64,000 nucleotides of DNA from CAZAQK01 sp046344715 (GTDB taxonomy: Bacteria > Pseudomonadota > Alphaproteobacteria > Rickettsiales > SXRF01). The notes under the pieces are model-generated. The model did no database searches and had not been told where the DNA came from. It was given only the letters and a program-made list of their open reading frames with translations. Shown here in pieces: positions 25,520-34,560 of this stretch (positions within the stretch are counted from its first letter, which is position 1; each line of letters opens with the position of its first letter). A program made the translations under genes and the position numbers. The DNA lies in the NCBI GenBank assembly GCA_046344715.1, contig JBKDKX010000008.1, positions 48,173 through 112,172 on the forward strand. The letters run 5' to 3'.

Positions 25520-26293
25520 ATGCGTGTTGAACCTTTGTTATTCAGAGAATTTGACGGCGGGGCGGTTTCCGCATCCGGCAAGGTCAAACCTTTTCTGCCT
25601 GGCGGCAGATACAAGGGGGAGGCTCCCCCTCCTCCCCCTACTTTTTCTGAGGAGCAATTAAAGCAGGCCGAGCTTGAAAGTTACAAACGTGGTTTTCTCG
25701 AAGGTACAGAAGAAGGAAAACGCCTGCAAATTGACGCACAGGCAGAAATTGACCGTCAGATATCCGAAGCATTACGTGGATTTGTCAAATCCGCATTGCC
25801 TATTTTCGAAGATTATAAACGCATGAGCACCATACTGCGCGAGGATATGCCTAAAGCAGCAATGACCATAGCACGCAAGGTTGCAGGTGCCGCCCTTTCG
25901 GACAATACAGAAGCTGCTATCAATGACATTGCCGAACGCTGTGTAAAAGCTATGCTTGGTGAAGCAAGCATTACCATTCACGTGCATGAATCTATCGCTC
26001 CCTCCTTGGAAAAGCGCATGGCGGATATTGTTGCACAATATGCATCTGGCATGTCCGTACAGGTTATTGCAGACGCCGCGCTGCCGCTATCAGACTGTAA
26101 GGTACAATGGAAAAACGGCGCTTTCATACGCAATACAGAAAAACTCTGGCAGGATATTGAACAGGCCATCGGCAATCTTTCTGCATCGGCTACGTATGAA
26201 GCGACAAAAGAAATGGAAAAACTGGAGAATCAGGTTAATAATCCTGATATGCCGGTGGTATTCACCGAACAACAAACCAGGCAAAAGGAGTAA
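25520..26293 (+). CDS. fliH: FliH-like flagellar export ATPase regulator
   Basis: A 257-residue protein between fliG and fliN. It has a proline-rich N-terminal region (EAPPPPPTFSEEQLKQ), a helical middle (ESYKRGFLEGTEEGKRLQIDAQAEID) with the small-residue heptads typical of FliH, and a C-terminal V-ATPase-E/FliH-like domain (SITIHVHESIAPSLEKRMADIVAQ). FliH holds the ATPase FliI near the C ring. In Caulobacter the same position is taken by FlbE. Sequence conservation is low, so the call relies partly on order. Confidence 0.8.
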   Translation: MRVEPLLFREFDGGAVSASGKVKPFLPGGRYKGEAPPPPPTFSEEQLKQAELESYKRGFLEGTEEGKRLQIDAQAEIDRQISEALRGFVKSALPIFEDYKRMSTILREDMPKAAMTIARKVAGAALSDNTEAAINDIAERCVKAMLGEASITIHVHESIAPSLEKRMADIVAQYASGMSVQVIADAALPLSDCKVQWKNGAFIRNTEKLWQDIEQAIGNLSASATYEATKEMEKLENQVNNPDMPVVFTEQQTRQKE

Positions 26294-26296
26294 TCT

Positions 26297-26593
26297 ATGG
26301 CGGACGAACAAACAGCAACCATACCCATAATAGCAGATGGTATAGAGAATTTAAGCCTTGAAACAGTGTATGACATTCCTGTGCAGATCACTGTTGTACT
26401 CGGTAAAACCAGTATGCAGGTAAACCAACTGCTGAAATTAGGACGTGGCGCGGTGCTTGAGCTGGATAAAAAAGTAGGTGAACCGATTGATATTTTTGTC
26501 AATAACCGCCTTATCGCCCGTGGCGAGGTCGTGGTAGTTGAGGAAAAAATCGGTGTAACCATGACAGAAATTATTAAAAGCGAGAAAAATTGA
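26297..26593 (+). CDS. fliN: Flagellar motor switch protein FliN
   Basis: A 98-residue protein made almost wholly of the SpoA/FliMN domain (TVYDIPVQITVVLGKTSMQVNQLLKLGRGAVLELDK, then GEPIDIFVNNRLIARGEVVVVEEKIGVTMTEII). Forms the lower part of the C ring with FliM. The start follows the fliH stop after 3 nt, with AAAGGAG as ribosome site inside the end of fliH. Confidence 0.96.
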   Translation: MADEQTATIPIIADGIENLSLETVYDIPVQITVVLGKTSMQVNQLLKLGRGAVLELDKKVGEPIDIFVNNRLIARGEVVVVEEKIGVTMTEIIKSEKN

Positions 26594-26596
26594 GTA

Positions 26597-26668
26597 CTGG
26601 AGTGGTAAAGTGGTGGAGTAACGAAGAAATCATAGTTTTTCATTTCATTACTTCGTCACATCACTACA
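26597..26668. repeat. Imperfect inverted repeat between fliN and flbD
   Basis: AGTGGTGGAGTAACGAAG (about 26608-26627) pairs imperfectly with CTTCGTCACATCACTACACC (about 26652-26671). It occupies most of the 99-nt gap, the only sizeable gap between fliF and flbD. It has no U-run, so it looks more like a processing or repeat hairpin than a terminator. Confidence 0.4.
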
Positions 26669-26692
26669 CCAACACTTTTAGGAGCTAGAAGA

Positions 26693-28042
26693 ATGAGACT
26701 ACTCATCATCGGTGAATTATATGGTCAGATAGGTGCCGCAAGTAGCATAGCCAAAAGCCGCGGTGCCAAAGTTCTGCATGTGGCAGATATTGAAGGCGCC
26801 ATGAACCTTCTGCGCGACGGTCAGGGTGCTGACCTCATCATGATTGAGGTACGTGAAGACATCGAAAAACTTATCACCCTGCTCATGCGCGAACGCTTTA
26901 ACCTGCCAGTCATCGCCTGCGGCATCAAAGCAGATAAGGATGCTGCCGTAAAAGCCATCAGATCAGGCGCAAAAGAATATCTGCCGCTGCCGCCGAATGA
27001 AGAGCTGATTGCCGCGGTGCTGGAAGCCATTACCGAAGAGTCACATTCTGTTATCCACGCCTCACCGGAAATGGCAAAAGTGCTTGCCATGGCTGACCAG
27101 ATTGCGCCATCAGAAGCCAGTGTACTTATCACCGGTGAGTCTGGCACGGGTAAAGAAGTTATCGCGCGCTATATTCATAAAAAGAGTAAGCGCGCAGGCA
27201 ATACGATGATTTCTGTAAATTGTGCGGCCATTCCTGAAAATTTGCTGGAATCCGAACTATTCGGCCATGAAAAAGGGGCATTCACAGGGGCTGTTGCCCG
27301 CCGTATCGGTAAGTTTGAAGAAGCCAATGGCGGCACCATTTTACTCGATGAAATCAGCGAAATGGATCTGCGCCTGCAATCCAAATTGTTGCGTGTGCTT
27401 CAGGAACGTGAAGTTGACCGCATCGGCGGCAACAAACCCGTAAAAGTCAATATCCGCGTACTGGCTACTTCCAACCGCAACATGCAGGAAGAAGTAAAAA
27501 AAGGTACATTCCGTGAAGATTTGTTCTTCCGCCTGAATGTCATAACCATCAACATGCCATCACTGCGTGACCGCAAAACCGATATTATGCGGCTTGCCGA
27601 ACATTTTATTGATAAGTACTCGAAAGCAAATGGCGTTGATGTGCGTAAATTAAGCGCCGCAGCGCAAGCAAAATTACAGGCATATCACTGGCCAGGAAAC
27701 GTGCGTGAACTGGAAAATACCATGCATCGCAGCGTATTACTTGCCACCGGCAGCAACATCGAGCCAGATGCAGTGTATCTGCAAGGTATGCCAGAAACAC
27801 TTGCCCCACAACTTGCCAGCAACACCGGCATCTCCAACACCAAGAGTGGTGGCGGACTGGTTGGCCGCACCGTTGATTCTGTCGAGCAGGAACTTATCCT
27901 TGATACGCTGAATCACTGCCTTGGCAACCGCACACATGCCGCCAACATACTTGGCATTTCCATTCGCACCTTGCGTAATAAGCTGAAAGCATATGGCGAA
28001 CAGGGCGCAGCCGTTCCACCACCACCCACAGGTACGGATTAA
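26693..28042 (+). CDS. flbD: FlbD-like sigma-54-dependent flagellar transcription activator
   Basis: A 449-residue three-domain regulator. Residues 1-115 are a receiver-like domain without a phosphorylatable Asp: the expected position reads DLIMIEVRED, with E52. Residues about 125-365 are the AAA+ domain with Walker A GESGTGKE (about 147) and the sigma-54 contact motif GAFTGA (about 196). The C-terminus is a Fis-type helix-turn-helix (LNHCLGNRTHAANILGISIRTLRNKLKAY). In Caulobacter, FlbD switches on late flagellar genes under FliX control. Located inside the flagellar operon, as there. Confidence 0.92.
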   Translation: MRLLIIGELYGQIGAASSIAKSRGAKVLHVADIEGAMNLLRDGQGADLIMIEVREDIEKLITLLMRERFNLPVIACGIKADKDAAVKAIRSGAKEYLPLPPNEELIAAVLEAITEESHSVIHASPEMAKVLAMADQIAPSEASVLITGESGTGKEVIARYIHKKSKRAGNTMISVNCAAIPENLLESELFGHEKGAFTGAVARRIGKFEEANGGTILLDEISEMDLRLQSKLLRVLQEREVDRIGGNKPVKVNIRVLATSNRNMQEEVKKGTFREDLFFRLNVITINMPSLRDRKTDIMRLAEHFIDKYSKANGVDVRKLSAAAQAKLQAYHWPGNVRELENTMHRSVLLATGSNIEPDAVYLQGMPETLAPQLASNTGISNTKSGGGLVGRTVDSVEQELILDTLNHCLGNRTHAANILGISIRTLRNKLKAYGEQGAAVPPPPTGTD

Positions 28043-28191
28043 TGAAGCGTGAGTGGAAGATACGCATAAGCTGGCTGATACTGGGATTGTTGATTGGCAG
28101 CATACCCATGTGCAGCCGGTGGTTGACGGTGGATAATTGTTTGGATGAGGGAGGGCGCTGGAATGAAGAAAAGAAAGAATGCGAATTCTAA
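28042..28191 (+). CDS. Small one-helix membrane protein, 49 aa
   Basis: A short frame whose ATG overlaps the flbD stop (TAATG). It encodes MKREWKIRISWLILGLLIGS, a single membrane helix, then a tail VDNCLDEGGRWNEEKKECEF. The C-L-D-x-G-G-x-W-N-x(5)-C pattern recurs in small secreted or anchored proteins of proteobacteria of unknown function. It lies between flbD and flhA; cotranscription is expected. Function unknown. Confidence 0.6.
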   Translation: MKREWKIRISWLILGLLIGSIPMCSRWLTVDNCLDEGGRWNEEKKECEF

Positions 28192-28231
28192 AACTCATTG
28201 CCCTGCAGAAAGCCTGAAAAGGACATAGCAC

Positions 28232-30361
28232 ATGGCTGATGCCACAACACTTCCTGCCCAACCTACGCTGCAAGATCAGGTAATAGCGCTATTCAAGCGA
28301 CGCGATATTTACTTTGCCATCAGTATTATAATGATATTGGTGGTACTTATCCTACCGTTGCCGCCGCTGCTGCTCGATTTGATGTTATCTTTGTCTATAA
28401 CTATCTCTGTCCTCGTGCTGATGGCGGTGTTGTTTGTTGAAAAACCGCTGCAGCTCAACGCTTTCCCCACTATACTTCTCATCGTAACCATGCTGCGCCT
28501 GTCGCTTAACATTGCGTCCACCCGCCTTATTCTTTCCAAAGGCCATGAGGGCACCGATGCCGCAGGTCACGTGATTGAAGCCTTTGGCGGATTCGTGATG
28601 GGCGGATCGGTGGTTATCGGCGCTATTATCTTTGCGATTCTCACCATCATCAACTTCGTGGTTATCACCAAAGGTTCTGGCCGTATCGCCGAAGTATCGG
28701 CACGCTTCTCGTTAGATGCCATGCCGGGTAAACAAATGGCGATTGATGCCGATTTATCAGCTGGCCTGATAAGCGAAGATGTGGCTAAATTGCGCCGCAA
28801 AGAACTGGAAGATGAAAGCAATTTCTTCGGATCTATGGACGGTGCCAGCAAGTTCGTGCGTGGTGATGCCATTGCCGGATTGCTCATTACCTTCATCAAT
28901 TTTGTTGCGGGCATCATCATCGGTGTTGCGCAGAATGATATGAGTTTTGCGGATGCCGTACATACCTATACCACACTAACCGTGGGTGATGGGCTAGTAA
29001 CACAAGTGCCTGCACTGATTGTGTCCACCGCCGCCGGTATCCTGATTACCAAATCCGGCGCGGCTGGCTCTGCGGAAAAAGCGGTACTGAACCAACTTAC
29101 GCGCTCACCCACACCTCTTGGCATTACCAGCGGTTTTATGTTGTTACTGGCTGCTGTACCAGGTGTGCCGGCACTGCCCTTTGTATTGCTTGGAGGTATC
29201 AGCGGGTATCTTGCATGGTACATGCTTAAAAACCCACAGGGCGATACGCCTCCTGCCCCAGGCTCACCCGCTGCACTTAAAGCACTGGCAGGCCCTGCCG
29301 CCGCTGAAGGAGAAGCAAAGCCAGCGGAAGAACAGCCCGCAGATTTCCTGCTGATTGATTCCCTGCGTCTTGAGCTTGGTTATGGGCTGCTGCCGCTTAT
29401 TAATTACCAGAAAGGCCATCGCCTGACTGAGCAAATCAAGGCATTGCGCCGCCAGATGGCAAGGGAGCTTGGTTTTATTATTCCTGCCGTGCGTATTCAG
29501 GATAATATGCAACTGCCGCCCAATACCTATGTGGTAAAAGTAAAAGAAATTGAAGCGGCGCGTGGCGATATACGCCCAGATGCGCTGCTTATCATGAATC
29601 CAAGTGGCGGCAAAATAGATCTGGCAGGTGATGACACCACCGAGCCGACCTTTGGCCTGCCTGCGAAATGGATTGCCGAAAACCAGCGCGAAGAGGCACT
29701 GTTCCGCAATTACACCGTGGTTGATCCGCCAACCGTTATCACCACACATCTGACCGAAGTAATTAAAGATAATATGTCCGAGCTGCTTTCTTACGCAGAA
29801 ACCCAGAAACTGCTGGATGATCTGGGCAAGACACAACAAAAGCTGGTAAGCGAGACCATTCCTTCACAAATATCCGTAAGCGGTGTGCAGCGTGTATTGC
29901 AAAACCTGCTGCGCGAAACCATTTCCATACGCGATCTTTCAACTATTCTGGAAGCGATCGCCGAAGCATCACGCGCCACACCAAATGTGCATATGGTCAC
30001 CGAGCATGTGCGCTCACGCCTTGCCCGCCAGATAAGCCATGCCAACACGGGGCCTGATGGATATATTCCGATTATTGCGCTTTCACCTGCATGGGAGCAA
30101 ACCTATATCGAATCACTCACCTCCGCAGGTGATGATAAAGTACTTTCCATGGCACCATCACGCATTCAGGAATTTATTGGCGCAGTACGACAAACATTTG
30201 ATAAATTTGCCATGCAGGGGGAAATGCCGGTGTTGCTAACCAGCCCTTCTATCCGCCCCTATGTGCGCTCAGTGATTGAGCGTTTCCGCCCATCTACCGT
30301 GGTACTTTCACAAAATGAAATTCACCCCAAGGCGCGTATTAAAACATTAGGTCAAATATGA
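28232..30361 (+). CDS. flhA: Flagellar export gate protein FlhA
   Basis: A 709-residue protein with seven to eight membrane helices in the first 330 residues and a large cytosolic domain forming the nonameric export ring. It has LNAFPTILLIVTMLRLSLNIASTRLIL near residue 75, FVVITKGSGRIAEVSARFSLDAMPGKQMAIDADLSAG (the FHIPEP signature region, about 145-180), and the C-terminal domain ending RSVIERFRPSTVVLSQNEI. Length is normal. Its stop overlaps the next ATG by 4 nt. Confidence 0.97.
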   Translation: MADATTLPAQPTLQDQVIALFKRRDIYFAISIIMILVVLILPLPPLLLDLMLSLSITISVLVLMAVLFVEKPLQLNAFPTILLIVTMLRLSLNIASTRLILSKGHEGTDAAGHVIEAFGGFVMGGSVVIGAIIFAILTIINFVVITKGSGRIAEVSARFSLDAMPGKQMAIDADLSAGLISEDVAKLRRKELEDESNFFGSMDGASKFVRGDAIAGLLITFINFVAGIIIGVAQNDMSFADAVHTYTTLTVGDGLVTQVPALIVSTAAGILITKSGAAGSAEKAVLNQLTRSPTPLGITSGFMLLLAAVPGVPALPFVLLGGISGYLAWYMLKNPQGDTPPAPGSPAALKALAGPAAAEGEAKPAEEQPADFLLIDSLRLELGYGLLPLINYQKGHRLTEQIKALRRQMARELGFIIPAVRIQDNMQLPPNTYVVKVKEIEAARGDIRPDALLIMNPSGGKIDLAGDDTTEPTFGLPAKWIAENQREEALFRNYTVVDPPTVITTHLTEVIKDNMSELLSYAETQKLLDDLGKTQQKLVSETIPSQISVSGVQRVLQNLLRETISIRDLSTILEAIAEASRATPNVHMVTEHVRSRLARQISHANTGPDGYIPIIALSPAWEQTYIESLTSAGDDKVLSMAPSRIQEFIGAVRQTFDKFAMQGEMPVLLTSPSIRPYVRSVIERFRPSTVVLSQNEIHPKARIKTLGQI

Positions 30362-30615
30362 CCAACATACTGTTTAATACCATCGGCATCCTCGGCATGT
30401 GCTGTTTTTTACTTGCCTATCTGTTTTTACAGAAAGGTCGCATGAAGCCGGATGGCTATGATTATTTATGTATGAATCTGGCCGGTGCAGTGCTGATTCT
30501 AATATCCCTGCTGTGGGACTGGAACCTCTCTGCATTTTTGCTGGAAGTGGCATGGCTTATCATTACCGCTTATGGCATCTGGCAACGCTGGCGCAAAGAT
30601 AAGGCTGCCACATGA
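30358..30615 (+). CDS. CBU_0592-like small membrane protein
   Basis: An 85-residue protein with three hydrophobic helices (ILFNTIGILGMCCFLLAYLFL, YLCMNLAGAVLILISLL, FLLEVAWLIITAYGIW), matching the CBU_0592-type small membrane proteins found across alphaproteobacteria and Coxiella. It is coupled by ATGA overlaps to flhA before and flhF after. No function is known for the family; the position in the flagellar operon may be incidental. Confidence 0.75.
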   Translation: MTNILFNTIGILGMCCFLLAYLFLQKGRMKPDGYDYLCMNLAGAVLILISLLWDWNLSAFLLEVAWLIITAYGIWQRWRKDKAAT

Positions 30616-31646
30616 GACTACGCAGCTTCACGGCCACCAATATGCCCGCCGCCATAAAAATGGTTCGCGATGAAATGGGCGAAAACGCCATTATCATCGC
30701 CAGTGAGCCGGTCGGAAAACGTGCCATAAAAGTAACGGCGGCAGTAGAGTATGCCGATGAATCACCAGCAGATTTTGCACCAACTTCTTCAAAAGCCGCG
30801 CCACAAAAAGTCGAAGAGCAAGAATTATCATCAGCAAATGACCTTCGCTTCCAGCTGCAAAACATCCTGCGCTTCCACAATGTACCGGAGTTATTTTCTG
30901 CAAAACTGATGCAAAAAATTACTGATAAGGAAATGGTTGCAGCCTCCGCCCTGATACGCATGGGCGGCAGGGGAGACACTATTAAATTGCAACGCATGGG
31001 ACTGGAAAAGCTCCTGAGCAATTTCTTCAGCTTCGATCCACTGTTGTTTGACCGGCTGGATTCACACCTCATGTTGGTAGGCGCGCCCGGCATTGGAAAA
31101 ACATTCACCATCGCAAAAATTGCTACCCGCCTTGCCATGGAAAAAGTACCTATTGCCGTAGTCACCACCGATAACAAACGCGCCGGTGGCGTGGAGCAAC
31201 TAAAAGCCTTCACCAATATTCTTGAGGTAGACCTTGATGTGGTAACCTCCCGCAAAGAGCTAAAATCCTACCTGTCTAATCTGCCCAGCCGTACCCGCGT
31301 ACTGATTGATACTGCTGGTTGCAACGCCTATGACCAGTCTGAAATGAAAGAGCTGCAAGGCTTGGCTGAAACCGAAGGCGTTGAGCCTGTGATGGTGATG
31401 GCCGCAGGCGGCGACAGTATGGAAGCCATCGACACCGCAGAATCATTCGCTGCCCTGCCCATACGCCGCGTACTCGTCACCCGTGCGGACACTGCACGCC
31501 GCTTTGGTGGTATTATGGCTGTAGCTGCGGCCTATGACTTTGCTTTTTGTAATATCAGTGCCTCATCATCCGTGGTGGATACCTTAAAACCGGCAGATGC
31601 CACAACCATTGCCGAACTTTTGCTGCAATACCAGTTGCAAACTTAA
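30612..31646 (+). CDS. flhF: FlhF-like SRP-family GTPase
   Basis: A 344-residue GTPase that sets flagellar number and polar position. The N-terminal FTATNMPAAIKMVRDEMGENAIII matches the FlhF B domain. The G domain has Walker A GAPGIGKTFTIAKIA (about 156), a G2/G3 region with VVTTDNKRAGGVEQLKAF, and LIDTAGCNAYD. The P-loop differs from the usual GPTGVGKTTT at two places. It is followed by flhG, as is standard in polar flagellates. Confidence 0.92.
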   Translation: MRLRSFTATNMPAAIKMVRDEMGENAIIIASEPVGKRAIKVTAAVEYADESPADFAPTSSKAAPQKVEEQELSSANDLRFQLQNILRFHNVPELFSAKLMQKITDKEMVAASALIRMGGRGDTIKLQRMGLEKLLSNFFSFDPLLFDRLDSHLMLVGAPGIGKTFTIAKIATRLAMEKVPIAVVTTDNKRAGGVEQLKAFTNILEVDLDVVTSRKELKSYLSNLPSRTRVLIDTAGCNAYDQSEMKELQGLAETEGVEPVMVMAAGGDSMEAIDTAESFAALPIRRVLVTRADTARRFGGIMAVAAAYDFAFCNISASSSVVDTLKPADATTIAELLLQYQLQT

Positions 31647-31672
31647 CACTTATACAACATGCTTGGACACCT

Positions 31673-32428
31673 ATGACAGACCCCGCCGAAAATAACATCA
31701 TTGCCATCGCCTCCGGCAAAGGAGGTGTGGGCAAAACATGGCTTTCCGTCACATTGGCGCATTTATTCGCGCGCTCCGGCAGACAGGTATTGCTGTTTGA
31801 CGGTGATATTGGTCTTGCCAACGTAGATGTGCAGCTTGGCCTGACCCCACAGCGCGATTTAAACAGCGTTATCAACGGCAGGAACACTCTTAAAGAATCC
31901 ATCACACAATATGCAGAAGGTGGGTTTGATATTCTGGCAGGTCGTAGTGGATCTGCTGCACTTGCCACGCTCGCTGTGGAGAAACTGGAAAATCTGGCAA
32001 GTGAGTTACGATCTGTTCAGAAAAACTATGATTTTGTTATCATTGATCTGGGCGCAGGCATTGAGCAGCATGTGCAATATTTATCCTCAATGGCTGGCCG
32101 TTGTATTGTGGTGGTCACCGATGAACCTACCTCCCTCACCGATGCCTATGCCTTCATCAAAATTGCCCAAGGCAGCAAGCAACCGCCGGATATTGGTATT
32201 GTGGTGAATCAAGCAGCCACGCAGAAAGAAGGCGAAACCACGTATCATGCACTCAATAAAGCCTGCGTGAATTTCCTGAATATGTCACCGCCACTGCTTG
32301 GCATCATACGCCGTGATAATAAGGTAAAAGATTCCATCCGCGGTCAGAAATCTATCATTATCAAAGCGCCTCATTCCACCGCAGCCACTGACGCAGCGGC
32401 CTTGTCTATCAAACTGATGCAGAGATGA
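31673..32428 (+). CDS. flhG: FlhG/FleN MinD-like ATPase
   Basis: A 251-residue ParA/MinD-family ATPase. It has the deviant Walker A SGKGGVGKTWLSVTLA near residue 14, FDGDIGLANVDVQLGL, and DFVIIDLGAGIEQ as Walker B. It works with FlhF to limit flagellar number. The DQAGL activation helix at the N-terminus is absent or altered, as in some alphaproteobacteria. Confidence 0.93.
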   Translation: MTDPAENNIIAIASGKGGVGKTWLSVTLAHLFARSGRQVLLFDGDIGLANVDVQLGLTPQRDLNSVINGRNTLKESITQYAEGGFDILAGRSGSAALATLAVEKLENLASELRSVQKNYDFVIIDLGAGIEQHVQYLSSMAGRCIVVVTDEPTSLTDAYAFIKIAQGSKQPPDIGIVVNQAATQKEGETTYHALNKACVNFLNMSPPLLGIIRRDNKVKDSIRGQKSIIIKAPHSTAATDAAALSIKLMQR

Positions 32429-32449
32429 TATTGGACAAGAGGTGGCACG

Positions 32450-34033
32450 ATGGATGAAATACGTTTCCTGAACATCGCCTCACCTTCGCAGAATGTGAAG
32501 CAGCCTGGCATCGCTGATAGTAACTCCACCAACCTGCCGCCCATTATCACGCGCTTTCCTCCGGGTAGTATCCTTGCCGGTTTTGTGATTAATCGTGATG
32601 CAGGTGGTAATCCTATTTTGCGTACCGAAAATGGTGATATTACTTTTCAGACCAATTTATTTCTTAAAATTGGCACAGAGCTGGTGATACGCATTGAGAA
32701 CCGCAGCGGTCACCCGCAGGCACATATACTCACCATTGATGGCGAGCCGCCCGTCACTAATGAAAAAGGCTCCGTGCTCCAGCAACCACAAAACCAGCCG
32801 TCGCAGCCATCCTCCACGACTTCTGGGAATATACCACAGCAGGCAGCACCCACAACACGCGTGCCAACGGAAGCCGCCAATGTCAGTATACAGCCCACCA
32901 TCAACGCAACCCTTACCTCGGACACGCCGGATGTACCCGCTGGCAGCCAGTTTGTAATCAAGGTTGTTTCTGCAGAAGCGCCAACTCAGCAAACACCTTC
33001 TCCAAACGCATCCGCCATTAACCCTTCATACGCGGCATATGCCCGTAATTCTGGTAATACTGTAGCACCGCCTACAGCGCCGTTGCAGTCAGCACCAGCC
33101 AATACCGCTGCTGCGCCCATTGCAACAGGCCAAATTATTCAGGCAGTCGTAACAGGCAGCACGCAGGCGGGAGAAACTATTTTGTATACACCGAGCGGTG
33201 CAACCCTTCAGCTAAGCACCACCACACCCCTTGTCCAAGGTATCAAGCTAACATTTGAAGTCGGTACAATCAGGCCATCTGGAACCGCAATTTCGCAAGT
33301 TATCAACACTGAAGAGCCAGCACCACTGGCGGCATTGGCACGCAACTGGGCTAGCCTTCAGCAGATTTACAGCTTGCTGGGCGAGAGCATTGATGCTTCG
33401 GGCATCACCTCACTTTTTGGGCAACCTAATGTGCAGGCACAATCTGGCGCAGGCATAAACCCTCAAGCTATCTCTACTGGATTATTAGTATTTATTGCCG
33501 CACTCAGAGGCGGCGACTTTCGCGGCTGGCTGGGGCGGGATAATATCAGCAAACTGGAAGACCAAGGCCATACGTCGCTTATCCGCAAGGCAGAGGGGGA
33601 ATTCTTATCGCTCGGTAAACAGTTTGGCGATGTGCAGCCCGGCCAGTGGCAAACGCTGTTTTTTCCGCTGGCAGTACATGGGCAGGTTGAGCAAGTCCGT
33701 TTTTTCCTGAAGCGCGACAAAAAACAGAAAAATGACCGCGACAACACTACGGAAGACGATACACGTTTTATTGTAGAACTGGATTTAAGCCAGATGGGTG
33801 AATTGCAGCTTGATGGATTCATCCGCAAAGACCCAAAAACGCTGGAATTTGACCTGTATATCCGCACCCGCACCCAGCTGGATGATGCCACAAGGCAGGA
33901 TATTTTCACCATCTATAACGAAATGGCGCAGCTTACCGGCTATAAGGGCCAATTGGCCTTCCAGACCGTGCAGGAATTTCCCGTGCGGCCGCTGGAGGAA
34001 ACCAACATGCCACACAGCGATCTAAATGTATAA
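32450..34033 (+). CDS. FliK-like flagellar hook-length control protein (tentative)
   Basis: A 527-residue protein with a folded N-terminal part (1-90), a Pro/Thr/Ala/Gln-rich disordered middle (about 95-225), and a folded C-terminal part (about 360-520) with GQWQTLFFPLAVHGQVEQVRFFLKR and FIVELDLSQMGELQLDGFI. The last resembles the FliK C-terminal domain, where the LxLxPxxLGxVEV strand switches export specificity. Low-complexity length and place at the end of the flagellar operon fit, but sequence similarity is weak. Starts 22 nt after flhG with a GAGGTGG site. Confidence 0.55.
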   Translation: MDEIRFLNIASPSQNVKQPGIADSNSTNLPPIITRFPPGSILAGFVINRDAGGNPILRTENGDITFQTNLFLKIGTELVIRIENRSGHPQAHILTIDGEPPVTNEKGSVLQQPQNQPSQPSSTTSGNIPQQAAPTTRVPTEAANVSIQPTINATLTSDTPDVPAGSQFVIKVVSAEAPTQQTPSPNASAINPSYAAYARNSGNTVAPPTAPLQSAPANTAAAPIATGQIIQAVVTGSTQAGETILYTPSGATLQLSTTTPLVQGIKLTFEVGTIRPSGTAISQVINTEEPAPLAALARNWASLQQIYSLLGESIDASGITSLFGQPNVQAQSGAGINPQAISTGLLVFIAALRGGDFRGWLGRDNISKLEDQGHTSLIRKAEGEFLSLGKQFGDVQPGQWQTLFFPLAVHGQVEQVRFFLKRDKKQKNDRDNTTEDDTRFIVELDLSQMGELQLDGFIRKDPKTLEFDLYIRTRTQLDDATRQDIFTIYNEMAQLTGYKGQLAFQTVQEFPVRPLEETNMPHSDLNV

Positions 34034-34054
34034 ACGAAAGCCTTTAAAAAAACA

Positions 34055-34085
34055 CCAGCGCAGCCATACAATACGGCTGCGCTGG
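34055..34085 (-). terminator. Terminator hairpin of the small secreted protein gene
   Basis: CCAGCGCAGCC (34055-34065) pairs perfectly with GGCTGCGCTGG (34075-34085); read on the minus strand it is followed by TGTTTTTTT. It lies between the convergent fliK-like gene and the 34103 gene, and the U-run serves the minus-strand transcript. Confidence 0.85.
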
Positions 34086-34102
34086 ATAGTCACGATTAAT
34101 AA

Positions 34103-34414
34103 TTAATAGCGGGTAAAGCGTGGGCGTGAACGAACTGCCTCATCATAACTAAGACGCGCAAATCTCAGGCATTGAGCAAGATCATCATCCGCTTTTTTGA
34201 GGCATTGCTTATATTGTTCCTTGGTCAGTGATTTATCGGCAGTACAAGCATTATGTGCATCAACACGTTTTTGATAGCACCTGTTTTGATCTTTTACGTA
34301 TTGTTCATATTCAGAGCTGAGCTCCACAAACTGTGCGCTGGCAGTCTGGAAAGAACCTGCTGAAATACAGGCAGAAAGCAAAGCAGCTGCTAAGAATTTT
34401 GAAGAATTCATCAT
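34103..34414 (-). CDS. Small secreted protein with paired CX10C motifs
   Basis: From the ATG at 34414 the product is MMNSSKFLAAALLSACISAG.. with a Sec signal peptide ending near ASA, then a mature part of about 75 residues. Four cysteines are spaced CX10C-X13-CX10C (RCYQKRVDAHNAC, then QCLKKADDDLAQC) in a helical context, as in helix-hairpin proteins stabilised by two disulfides. The start is placed here, not at 34435, because the AAGGAG ribosome site lies between the two. Unknown family; a periplasmic location is expected. Confidence 0.7.
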   Translation of the reverse strand: MMNSSKFLAAALLSACISAGSFQTASAQFVELSSEYEQYVKDQNRCYQKRVDAHNACTADKSLTKEQYKQCLKKADDDLAQCLRFARLSYDEAVRSRPRFTRY

Positions 34415-34560
34415 ATTTATCTCCTTGTTTTTCATGATATTTTACCCAATAGAGGGTAATATCCTATTTAAACATTTTTTTGTTACAGCAGCATGACGTT
34501 TTTGTTACAAATTGATGACAAAAAGACACTAAAACTGGTCTGAAAGGTTTTTATTGTTCT

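Noticed and set aside
27737..28273. 178-residue minus-strand frame over the flbD end and the 49-aa ORF
   Set aside because: Composition of a shadow frame; it would conflict with flbD, the mini-protein and flhA.
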